From Candidatus Babelota bacterium (GTDB lineage: Bacteria; Babelota; Babeliae; Babelales; JAUPTZ01): a stretch of DNA of 5,827 bases. The position numbers and the translations under genes are program-made. The notes beneath the pieces are model-generated. The model searched no databases. It was given only the letters and a program-made list of their open reading frames with translations, and was not told where the DNA came from. Shown here piece by piece: positions 1 to 5,460 of this stretch; position 1 is the stretch's first letter, and each line of letters opens with the position of its first letter. The stretch covers positions 1-5,827 of the forward strand of contig JAUPVI010000068.1 in assembly GCA_030917105.1 (NCBI GenBank), given 5' to 3'.

Positions 1-2
1 TG

Positions 3-1331
3 ATAACCAATGAGCCGATGCACAGTGCCGCAGATACAGGCATTGTTTCTTTGCCGCAGTTTAAAATGGTACGGGCCAAGTCAAAAAAAGGAACCTATTT
101 TGGACCGTTTATTGATAAGGGAGCAGCGCGCAGTGCCTTCCGTTTTTTAGAGGAAACATTCAGGTTATCGCTGTGCTCACGCATTATCGCCGGAGGCTGT
201 TTGGCCTACCACCTAGGTAGATGTGCTGGAAACTGCCGACCAGATTTTGATGTGAATGCTTATAAAGATCGCCTTGATCTGGTCCGTAAAGCATTGCAGT
301 CAAAGCCGCATGAGATGATGGCTGAGATTGAAGGTGTTATAGCGGTATCAAATGCGGCGCTTTCTTTTGAGCGTTCGGCCCAGTTAGTGGTTTATAAAGA
401 GGCACTTTCTCGTATGTATGCCTCCTTGGCAACTGGCTTTGATCGGCCGACTTCAATTCAGCGATTAGCTGAAAAAGATATTTGGGTATGGCGGGCTCCC
501 ATAGAGGGAAGCGCCTTTGGGTGCCTCTTCTTATTTCGAGAACGTCAGGGAGTGTTGAAAAAAGAGCGAATTTTATGTGTGCCGCTTATGGAAGATGACT
601 ATCATCAGGAGTTGAGCAACTACATTTTTAGTTACTACCGCCTTTATCGCCCGGCACCGCAAATTTTGGTGTCTGATGCGATAGTTGATAGCGAATTGAT
701 GGCTACTTTTGCAGTGGCATGGCATCAACTGAACTATGCAGTTGTGGTTAATGCACCGCCGCGACCAGAGCACACTGAAATTATGATTCACGCGCAGGCG
801 TATTCCGATGCTGAGTATTTGCGCCCAGAAAAAATTGCACAGCAATTGCGTCAGTTTCTCAAGCTCAAGAGAACGCCGCGGCGAATTGATTGTTTTGATA
901 TTTCACACAAGCAAGGTCACGCAATGGTTGGGTCATGCGTTCGCTTTACTGATGGAAGGCCTGATATGGCGGGAATTCGCCACTTCCACATTAAAACGGT
1001 GGATGGCCAGAACGACTATGCCTCACTACAAGAAATAGTGCAACGTCGCTACAAAATAGTGGATGATTTGCCTGACTTAATAGTTATTGATGGTGGCAAA
1101 GGCCAGTTGAGCGCAGTAAAAGCTGTTTTAGCCCCCCTTCTAAAGGGGACTGTTACGGAGCTTGTTTCTTTGGCGAAACGAGAAGAAACGGTTTATTCGG
1201 AGCAATTCCCTGACGGGAAGGTGCTTACAGGGGCTCTTCTTGCCCATGGCTCTTTGGTCGCATTGCGGGACTATGCCCATCATAGGGCTATCTCCTTTCA
1301 TCGTACTACATCCCTAACGATGCTGAGTTAA
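3..1331 (+). CDS. uvrC: Excinuclease ABC subunit C (UvrC), 5' end outside window, lacks C-terminal HhH domain
   Basis: UvrC makes the two incisions flanking a DNA lesion in UvrABC nucleotide excision repair, in the cytoplasm. The frame is open to the window edge: codons before the first ATG (position 18) read ITNEP, a stretch typical of the end of the UvrC GIY-YIG domain, so the true start lies upstream and ATG 18 is internal. Counting from that ATG, YFGPF (27-31) is followed by four cysteines (53, 61, 69, 73; ..CLAYHLGRC..) matching the UvrC cysteine cluster reported to bind Fe-S. A UVR-like helical region lies at about 97-133. The RNase H-like endonuclease core has CFDISH (D294), NDYAS (D333), IDGGKGQ (D358) and DYAHHRAI (H421), which line up with the catalytic Asp/His residues known in the family, followed by SLAKREE-type motifs in the expected order. 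The protein stops 16 residues after H421, whereas most UvrC proteins continue with a tandem helix-hairpin-helix DNA-binding domain. Identification is certain; the short end is genuine in this sequence. Confidence 0.96.
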   Translation: MTNEPMHSAADTGIVSLPQFKMVRAKSKKGTYFGPFIDKGAARSAFRFLEETFRLSLCSRIIAGGCLAYHLGRCAGNCRPDFDVNAYKDRLDLVRKALQSKPHEMMAEIEGVIAVSNAALSFERSAQLVVYKEALSRMYASLATGFDRPTSIQRLAEKDIWVWRAPIEGSAFGCLFLFRERQGVLKKERILCVPLMEDDYHQELSNYIFSYYRLYRPAPQILVSDAIVDSELMATFAVAWHQLNYAVVVNAPPRPEHTEIMIHAQAYSDAEYLRPEKIAQQLRQFLKLKRTPRRIDCFDISHKQGHAMVGSCVRFTDGRPDMAGIRHFHIKTVDGQNDYASLQEIVQRRYKIVDDLPDLIVIDGGKGQLSAVKAVLAPLLKGTVTELVSLAKREETVYSEQFPDGKVLTGALLAHGSLVALRDYAHHRAISFHRTTSLTMLS

Positions 1332-1531
1332 GCGGAATTACGCTGAATCTTATTTCTTTTTCAATCGTACAATACTTTTTTTGCTTTATGTCTTTAGATT
1401 GAGAAAAAAATGTTTCAAAAATGACACGCTGGCGGCACTTTTTAAAGAAAGTGCTTTACAGCGGTCTTAATTTTATTCTATCGTTTCGCTATCAATGACA
1501 TGGGTGTGCGGCAGGAACTGGTGCATGCCGT
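1332..1531 (+). other. Intergenic stretch with only very short frames between uvrC and the PilO-like gene
   Basis: This 200-base gap starts AT-rich (long T and A runs around 1350-1420). A TACAAT at 1368-1373 could be a -10 box for the downstream genes, but no good -35 lies 16-18 bp before it. The longest same-strand frames are 1421-1498 (25 codons, beginning MTRWRHFLKK) and 1495-1644 (49 codons, beginning MTWVCGRNWC), which overlap by ATGA. A third short frame (1500-1535) ends in a TGA that overlaps the ATG of the next gene. The 1421 frame is in phase with the downstream 123-codon gene and is separated from it by a single TGA at 1496-1498 plus 11 sense codons. None of these short frames has a convincing ribosome binding site or recognisable family, so I do not call a gene. 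It may be a leader region or the remnant of a lost gene. Confidence 0.4.
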
Positions 1532-1903
1532 ATGATTTATTTCTATTTCCCCTACGTATTTTTATTACGCCGCATACTGTGGTTTTTTGTAACCCTGTGC
1601 CTTCTTTTGAGCGCATGGTGCTGGTACCAATGGCCATCGTGTGAAATATTAGTTTTGACTCCTTCGGATATGTTGTTGTCAAAACCGGTGCCTGTTATTA
1701 ATTGGCGGCAAAAAATTGAAGTGTCTGCGCAGCAGGCAAAATGTCACGTACGGGTTGCTGGCCACACTATTACGGTAATAGGTAGGAAAGGGAGCATAAT
1801 TCATTGTGCCTGGCTTTGTTCCCTGCGTGCTATTCCCATTTCTTTATATAGTCTTAAGCCATTTGGCTTTTCGGGGCGATATTGTTGGAAGATCGTCGTA
1901 TGA
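1532..1903 (+). CDS. Small membrane-anchored protein, possible reduced PilO/GspM-like assembly protein
   Basis: Codes for 123 residues. A short N-terminus with two arginines (13-14) leads into a single hydrophobic helix (about 15-34), then a mostly beta/alpha soluble part that would face the periplasm. The C-terminal half has the pattern 'hydrophobic strand ITVIGRKG, helix with CAWLCSLRAIPI, strand SLYSLKPFGFSGR, strand YCWKIVV'. That resembles the last ferredoxin-like half of PilO/GspM proteins, in which a short domain ends in a strand just after a variable loop. Typical PilO is about 200 residues, so this one would be reduced; similarity is by pattern only. The stop TGA (1901-1903) overlaps the ATG of the secretin gene, implying translational coupling, and in type IV pilus operons PilO/PilP genes commonly precede the PilQ secretin. 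An AGGA at 1514-1516 lies about 15 bases before the ATG, rather far for a ribosome binding site. Cysteine-rich for its size (6 Cys). An unrelated small inner-membrane protein is the alternative. Confidence 0.55.
   Translation: MIYFYFPYVFLLRRILWFFVTLCLLLSAWCWYQWPSCEILVLTPSDMLLSKPVPVINWRQKIEVSAQQAKCHVRVAGHTITVIGRKGSIIHCAWLCSLRAIPISLYSLKPFGFSGRYCWKIVV
1887..1891 (+). promoter_or_regulatory. Ribosome binding site supporting the ATG 1900 start of the secretin
   Basis: GGAAG lies 8 bases before ATG 1900, inside the end of the upstream gene. This spacing plus the ATGA overlap favours ATG 1900 over the TTG at 1882, which would add six residues (MLEDRR). Confidence 0.55.
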
Positions 1904-3336
1904 TTTTTTACATGGTCCTCCTTTTTGCCAGCTGCATTGAGCTGGCTGCAGAGCCACAATCGGCTCCCCTCATGATTCAGCCATTGGAGCCGATTGTGGT
2001 CACGAAGGGAAAGGAGGAGGGAGAGCAAAGCACCCGTCGTATTGATGATTTTTTAAATGACTGTTTCAACCATCCGGCTTTGCGGGTATCGGTTGAATTG
2101 TCATTACAAGCGACGCCGCTGAGGGAAGCAGTTGAGCTTCTTGTTGAGCGAGCACAACTCTCGGTGGTGGTGGATGATGCAGTGGGTGGCAATGTGCCGC
2201 TTCTGGTGGTGCGGGGAGAGCCTATTGGAAGTGTGTTGCATACGTTACTTACGAGTCATTCGCCGCCGCTGGGTATTTTGATTGTTAATCGGGTGTTGCA
2301 TGTGGCACCCCGTACCGTTTTAATAAAACGAGCGCGCCAGATGCTTTTGTCTGTTTTTGAGCCGCCAGTTCATGATACGGTTGTGATAACGTGGATTTCT
2401 TGGACGGAGCAATTGAAACTGCGCTTAGAAGCTATGTGGCAGCAGTGCATACGACAATATATTGGCGCATCGCGGAGCCAATACTTCTTTATCGATGATG
2501 ATGGGCATCGGGTGATTGTACAAGGGAATGCTGAACAGGTGAGGCTGTTTAAGCGTATGGTAAAAGCGATTGATGTGCCGTTGCCACAAGTTCGTATTGA
2601 GGCTCGTATTGTTATTGCGCGGGCAGATTTTATGACACGCTTCGGGCTTAACGTGCAGTTTTCGTATGGTGGGGGGCATATGCCGTTTTCTTCTGTTGGG
2701 GGTACACCACCTACGGTGCTACCATGGCTACTAAAAACAGTCCAAAGCACAGGGAATTCGCTTGAGTTACCATTTCTTTTTAATAGTACTACTTCGATGA
2801 ACGCACTCAATGCGGTTTTGAATGCTGCTGAAAGTCGAAACTGGGTGCGTACTTTGCTTGCGCCACAGATTATGAGTTGCTCGGGCAAGCTTGCGATATT
2901 GCATGAAGGGCAAAGTGTGCCGATTGAGATTTTTACTGAAGATGCTGTGGAGGGGCGCACGCGTACAGTGCGCTCTGCCAATTATAAAGATGTGGGGGTG
3001 AAGGTGCAGATTAAGCCACAAGTTCTAGCCGATGGTAAGCGGGTACGGCTCGAAGTTTTTGTGGAAAATTCGCATCTTTCCCCTGCGAGTACTAGTACGG
3101 TCTATCCCACCATCGTTACCTCTCGGGTTAACAATGTAGTGGTGCTTGATGATGGGCAAACGGTATTGCTTGGTGGGCTAACGCAGGCGGGGCAAACAGA
3201 GGAAGATACCGGAATTCCTTGGATACGAAAATTACCATTAATTGGCCGGCTTTTCTCTGGTGAAGTTCGTAATAAACAGGAACGGCGACTCTATCTCTTT
3301 TTGCATGCGCGTTTGCTTGCGTACCGTGAGTTGTAA
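1900..3336 (+). CDS. Secretin, PilQ/HofQ/GspD superfamily outer-membrane channel
   Basis: Secretins form multimeric outer-membrane pores for type IV pili, DNA uptake or type II/III secretion. Taking ATG 1900 the protein has 478 residues. An export signal covers about 1-18 (hydrophobic core MVLLFASCIELAA); the Cys at 12 is in a poor lipobox. A secretin/TonB short N-terminal (STN, N0) domain covers about 63-137, with the typical 'LREAVELLVERAQLSVVVDD' pattern. A further N-type domain (about 195-228) reads 'IVQGNAEQVRLFKRMVKAIDVP' split over two strands and leads into the secretin hallmark QVRIEARIV (230-238). The C-terminal beta-barrel domain has a Gly-rich gate-like segment (257-268), VNNVVVLDDGQTVLLGGL (410-427), and the signature IPWIRKLPLIGRLF (439-452), the family's VPxLxxIPxIGxLF. 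One STN plus one N domain gives a compact layout, most like PilQ/HofQ of pilus or DNA-uptake systems; GspD usually has more N domains. There is no C-terminal pilotin-binding extension. Coupled to the upstream PilO-like gene by ATGA. Family certain, subfamily inferred. Confidence 0.93.
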   Translation: MIFYMVLLFASCIELAAEPQSAPLMIQPLEPIVVTKGKEEGEQSTRRIDDFLNDCFNHPALRVSVELSLQATPLREAVELLVERAQLSVVVDDAVGGNVPLLVVRGEPIGSVLHTLLTSHSPPLGILIVNRVLHVAPRTVLIKRARQMLLSVFEPPVHDTVVITWISWTEQLKLRLEAMWQQCIRQYIGASRSQYFFIDDDGHRVIVQGNAEQVRLFKRMVKAIDVPLPQVRIEARIVIARADFMTRFGLNVQFSYGGGHMPFSSVGGTPPTVLPWLLKTVQSTGNSLELPFLFNSTTSMNALNAVLNAAESRNWVRTLLAPQIMSCSGKLAILHEGQSVPIEIFTEDAVEGRTRTVRSANYKDVGVKVQIKPQVLADGKRVRLEVFVENSHLSPASTSTVYPTIVTSRVNNVVVLDDGQTVLLGGLTQAGQTEEDTGIPWIRKLPLIGRLFSGEVRNKQERRLYLFLHARLLAYREL

Positions 3337-3338
3337 TT

Positions 3339-4073
3339 TTACTTTATGGAAGCTGCGGTTGCTGGGGCTTCGCTGGCTGCCTGTGCTTGTTGTATAACAT
3401 GAATGAGTAATTGAATTGACTGAGTAAGTTGGGTGACACTGGTTATCAGCGCTTGCGCAGTGTGCTCAGTAATTATTGGTGCCACTGCTTTTGTTTGTGC
3501 CTTAGGTTCTATTTTAGTTTCTACCGTGTGTTCAGGCTTAGGCTCGGCTTTTTGTTCCTGTGTATGTTCAGATTTTTGCTCTGGTTTCTTCACGGTTTCA
3601 CCAGCCGGCAACAGGACGGTATCGATTAGGTACACAACGCCATTGTTCGCATCAATAGGGCCTTTTGTTATGGTTGCTTTAGTTTGAGCTCTATCAAGGC
3701 TTATTTTTCCTTCTTTTTCAAAAAGGAGCTGTTCGCCGACAGTTGGTACTCCATCTTTCATATCATCAGCTGTTTTTGCTATTTTTTTGCCTGGTACAAC
3801 ATGAAGAGTAATAATCTGCTTCTTTTTTTTAGGATCTATATCTTTTATGGCGGCGAAGGCTTCGTTTGCGGGTGCAAAGACGGTGAATGGAGCAAGTGAG
3901 CCGTTCTCATCAGGTTGTTTCTTGGCATGTTCGTAGACACCGGCGGCTACGATGGCATCGTAAAATTCGCTACAGCCTTCTTTTTTTGCGGTCACGGCAA
4001 CATCATCGGTTGCGGCAATAGTAACGACATGCAGGGAAGTGATAAGTAAGGAAAAAATAATATTAGCTTTCAT
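3339..4073 (-). CDS. Exported fasciclin (FAS1) domain protein with Lys/Glu/Pro-rich linker
   Basis: A 244-residue protein with a signal peptide (residues 1-20 or 21; MKANIIFSLL then VVTIAA). One FAS1 domain spans about 32-157: the H1 motif TVFAPANEAF (64-73), the LHVVPGK segment (90-96, equivalent to the family's YH region), and the H2 motif NGVVYLIDTVLLP (144-156), all in the expected order. FAS1 domains mediate adhesion or protein-protein contact outside the cytoplasm. Residues 161-197 are a low-complexity linker of K, E, P, Q and T with loosely repeated EPK/EHT units, and 201-235 form a predicted amphipathic helix rich in Thr, Gln, Leu and Ile, perhaps for oligomerisation or surface attachment. 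No second FAS1 domain, LPXTG or clear lipobox is seen. The start is preceded by GAGG at a short spacing of about 4 bases. The gene lies downstream of a strong hairpin, so it probably has its own promoter. It converges on the secretin with 2 bp between stop codons. Domain call is firm; the ligand is unknown. Confidence 0.92.
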   Translation of the reverse strand: MKANIIFSLLITSLHVVTIAATDDVAVTAKKEGCSEFYDAIVAAGVYEHAKKQPDENGSLAPFTVFAPANEAFAAIKDIDPKKKKQIITLHVVPGKKIAKTADDMKDGVPTVGEQLLFEKEGKISLDRAQTKATITKGPIDANNGVVYLIDTVLLPAGETVKKPEQKSEHTQEQKAEPKPEHTVETKIEPKAQTKAVAPIITEHTAQALITSVTQLTQSIQLLIHVIQQAQAASEAPATAASIK

Positions 4074-4095
4074 TGCGCCTCATTTGAGTAATGAT

Positions 4096-4110
4096 CTATC
4101 GAGAAGATAG
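4096..4110. repeat. Small inverted repeat upstream of the FAS1 gene
   Basis: CTATC (4096-4100) and GATAG (4106-4110) form a 5-bp stem with a 5-base loop, 23 bases before the FAS1 start codon. The related string TCGATAG at 4143-4149 is the inverse complement of CTATCGA at 4096-4102. This could be a protein-binding site or a 5'-leader hairpin of the FAS1 mRNA, but such short repeats are also expected by chance. Confidence 0.25.
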
Positions 4111-4153
4111 TTTTTCTTAAAATGAGTGGAAACGTCAATGAATCGATAGAGAG

Positions 4154-4190
4154 AAGAGGGGCCGGTGTGCGTAACACACCGGCCCCTCTT
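4154..4190 (-). terminator. Perfect 16-bp stem hairpin, terminator of the three-gene secreted operon
   Basis: Arms 4154-4169 and 4175-4190 are exact inverse complements (GC-rich core GGGGCCGGTGTG) around a 5-base loop. The hairpin begins about 20 bases past the stop of the 96-residue gene on the - strand. On that strand the 3' side is pyrimidine-rich (CTTCTCTC) but not a clean U run; the + strand side (TTTGTATTT) is more U-rich, so it may act in both directions. It separates the secreted operon from the FAS1 gene. Confidence 0.8.
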
Positions 4191-4210
4191 TGTATTTGAT
4201 AATGGTAGAC

Positions 4211-4501
4211 TTAGCCCTCGGTAGGACGGCGCGGGCCTCTAGGGCCTTTGCCTCCGCCGTGTGGGCCACCAAATTTTGGCATGTATGCCCGAAGGAGTTT
4301 CATGAAAGTTCTTCTGCCAGTTTCTGTTGTCCATACCGCTGAATCTGGTGCTTTTGTAAGCAATGATTTCCACGTATCTATTGCTGCTGTTTCATCACTG
4401 GTCATCGGTACAGAAGTTGCTTCACTAGCATCATCCGCGAGAAGCGATGTGGCACCCGCAAAGATTGCGAAAAAACTTGCTATATAAAGTGATTTTTTCA
4501 T
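4211..4501 (-). CDS. Small exported protein with Gly/Pro/Arg-rich basic tail, function unknown
   Basis: I do not recognise this 96-residue protein. It has a clear signal peptide: KK at 2-3, a hydrophobic core, and likely cleavage after LLA (22), leaving a mature form that starts DDASEA. Residues 23-40 are acidic and Ser/Thr-rich. Residues 38-73 look helical (TAAIDTWKSLL, then GRRTFMKLLRAYMPKF), and the last 20 residues (77-96) are a disordered tail dominated by Gly, Pro, Arg and Lys (FGGPHGGGKGPRGPRRP). An AGGA lies 7 bases before the ATG and sits next to the stop codon of the gene before it, only 13 bases away, so the two are almost surely co-transcribed and perhaps translationally coupled. 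A strong hairpin follows. The basic tail could bind an acidic partner, nucleic acid or an anionic surface; that is inference. Confidence 0.8.
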   Translation of the reverse strand: MKKSLYIASFFAIFAGATSLLADDASEATSVPMTSDETAAIDTWKSLLTKAPDSAVWTTETGRRTFMKLLRAYMPKFGGPHGGGKGPRGPRRPTEG

Positions 4502-4514
4502 GACAGGTCCTTTG

Positions 4515-4877
4515 TTAGGAGTTTGCTACAGCATCCAGTTCTACTGCTTCTTCTACTGCTGCTACTGCTTTTTCCGTTGCTTCTTCAGCTTCCGCCTTTT
4601 CTTTTTCGGCTTTTTCTACCGCTTCTTCGGCTTCTGCTGTTTCTTCTAGTGCTTCGGTCACCGCTTCTACAGCTTCTTCCGTTGCCTTGTTGGCATTATT
4701 TTGTTCTTCTTCGTTGGCAGACTCTTCGAAGACCTTCATAGCTTCAGGGTCATTCTCAAAAGCTGCCATGAGCTGTTCAATTTGCTCTGGAGTTAGGTCA
4801 TTAAATGATTCTTCTTCCGCAACAATTATACTTGATGAAGCAAGCATTGCGAGTAAAAGTATTGTTTTTTTGTTCAT
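4515..4877 (-). CDS. Exported Glu/Ala-rich coiled-coil protein, function unknown
   Basis: A 120-residue protein with a textbook signal peptide (MNKK, a Leu/Ala/Ser/Ile core, cleavage after VA at 20). The first mature part (24-52) has a helical LTPEQIEQLMAAF segment followed by ENDPEAMKVFEE. Residues 54-115 are an almost unbroken Glu/Ala/Lys/Val run with imperfect heptads (EAVTEALEE, EEAVEKAEKEKAEAEEA), predicted to be one long, strongly acidic helix or coiled coil. About 31 of the 100 mature residues are glutamate. The codons repeat GAA/GCA/GAG, giving a GCTTCTTC-like low-complexity pattern on the + strand. AAGGAG sits 7 bases before the ATG, the best ribosome binding site in the window, which suggests high expression. 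It lies 39 bp after one secreted-protein gene and 13 bp before another. A periplasmic spacer, chaperone-like or metal-binding role is possible, but no family is recognised. Confidence 0.85.
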   Translation of the reverse strand: MNKKTILLLAMLASSSIIVAEEESFNDLTPEQIEQLMAAFENDPEAMKVFEESANEEEQNNANKATEEAVEAVTEALEETAEAEEAVEKAEKEKAEAEEATEKAVAAVEEAVELDAVANS

Positions 4878-4884
4878 AGTATAG

Positions 4885-4890
4885 CTCCTT
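4885..4890 (-). promoter_or_regulatory. Strong Shine-Dalgarno of the Glu/Ala-rich protein gene
   Basis: AAGGAG on the - strand, 7 bases before the start codon. It fixes the start at 4877 and marks the gene as likely well translated. Confidence 0.75.
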
Positions 4891-4916
4891 TTTAGGGGTA
4901 AGATGGTTAAATTTTA

Positions 4917-5279
4917 TTATTTGGTTTGATTATAAAATGTATAGTCTTGTACGTTCAGCGAATTTTCGTCTGCAGCGGCATCGCTTGCGGTTTCGGATGC
5001 TGAATTGTAATCGGTATCTGGTAAAATGTCGCTATCAAACATTGAATCACTTGTTGTTATTTCTGAGAGGCTATTGTTAATCTCTGCATTTTCTGAGCCG
5101 TTGTCTATGAAGTTTTGCATTTGAGCATCACTGTCGTAATCGGTGGTGACAACAGGTGTTGAGGCGGTGTCTTCAAATTCGGTTGTTTGTGTTGTTTCTA
5201 CCGCTTGCGTGCAGCAGGACGGGGCCGATGAGGTCGTGAGAATGCCCAGGAGGGCTATCAAAATTTTGTGGTTGTTCAT
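4917..5279 (-). CDS. Exported acidic Ser/Thr/Asp-rich protein, function unknown
   Basis: The open frame reaches back to 5399, but I place the start at ATG 5279. GGAG lies 8 bases upstream, a signal peptide follows at once (MNNHKILIALLGIL), and a good promoter sits inside the longer frame. This gives 120 residues. The export signal ends near SSAPSCC (17-23): either signal peptidase I cleavage around A19 or a poor lipobox with Cys 22 or 23. The rest (24-120) is low-complexity and probably disordered: rich in Ser, Thr, Asp, Asn and Glu, with 21 acidic residues and a single basic one (the final Lys). Tyrosines recur in DYD/DYN/DYT settings (48, 91, 113). No domain is recognised. It is probably the first gene of a three-gene secreted operon: the next start is 39 bp downstream with no terminator between. 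A surface or secreted acidic polypeptide, possibly calcium-binding, is a guess from composition. Confidence 0.75.
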   Translation of the reverse strand: MNNHKILIALLGILTTSSAPSCCTQAVETTQTTEFEDTASTPVVTTDYDSDAQMQNFIDNGSENAEINNSLSEITTSDSMFDSDILPDTDYNSASETASDAAADENSLNVQDYTFYNQTK

Positions 5280-5361
5280 AAGACGTGCTCCATTGTATGA
5301 ACGTCGTATACTGTTCTTAATAACAAAAAACTCTGTGTTATGGATTCTTTTGTCATGTTTG

Positions 5362-5391
5362 AGTATAGAAAAGTGTATCGCTAGCTTGCAA
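5362..5391 (-). promoter_or_regulatory. Sigma70-type promoter of the secreted-protein operon
   Basis: On the - strand TTGCAA (5386-5391) and TATACT (5362-5367) are separated by 18 bp, matching the -35 (4 of 6) and -10 (5 of 6) consensus boxes. Transcription would start near 5354 and leave a leader of about 75 bases before the ATG at 5279. It lies just downstream of the hairpin that ends the preceding gene. Confidence 0.55.
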
Positions 5392-5416
5392 TAGTCCATT
5401 CTATTTGTATTGTTTT

Positions 5417-5449
5417 GGAGCCGGCCTAACCTATGGCAAATCCGGCTCC
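5417..5449 (-). terminator. Hairpin after the charged coiled-coil gene, possible terminator
   Basis: GGAGCCGG (5417-5424) and CCGGCTCC (5442-5449) form a perfect 8-bp GC-rich stem with a 17-base loop. It starts 11 bases beyond the stop of the - strand gene at 5461. The following bases on the - strand are A-rich, not U-rich, so it is not a classic intrinsic terminator. It could protect the mRNA 3' end or work with another factor. Confidence 0.45.
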
Positions 5450-5460
5450 CAGAGCATTAT

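Noticed and set aside
1304..1402. Alternative frame after the uvrC core as a frameshifted HhH domain
   Set aside because: The frame reads YYIPNDAELSGITLN and then hydrophobic Phe/Ile/Ser-rich sequence, without the GxGxxxA/R hairpin pattern expected of HhH motifs.
1438..1452. TTTAAAG slippery-type heptamer in the 1421 frame
   Set aside because: A -1 shift there leads to a stop after seven codons, and no pseudoknot or second gene frame continues from it.
2370..2981. 203-codon frame on the - strand inside the secretin gene
   Set aside because: It lies wholly antisense to well-supported secretin coding sequence, has no ribosome binding site or domain, and is rich in Ser/Arg/Cys as expected of a shadow frame.
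4116..4138. TTGACG as a -35 box for the FAS1 gene (- strand, 4133-4138)
   Set aside because: No acceptable -10 hexamer lies 16-18 bp downstream; the nearest candidate, TATCTT, is 23 bp away. A promoter probably exists in this gap but I cannot place it.
4515..4740. Repeated GCTTCTTC-like units as a CRISPR or tandem-repeat array
   Set aside because: The units are irregular and follow codon phase; they reflect Glu/Ala codon repetition in a coding gene, with no spacers.
4523..4741. Leucine-rich + strand frame that looks like a membrane protein
   Set aside because: It is the complement of the repetitive Glu/Ala codons of the exported coiled-coil gene; GAA/GAG runs read as TTC/CTC-type codons give artificial Leu/Phe runs.
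5280..5399. Longer start (ATG 5399) for the acidic Ser/Thr/Asp-rich protein
   Set aside because: It would bury the signal peptide 40 residues inside, its first part has no recognisable features, and the promoter at 5362-5391 lies within it; ATG 5279 has a proper ribosome binding site.
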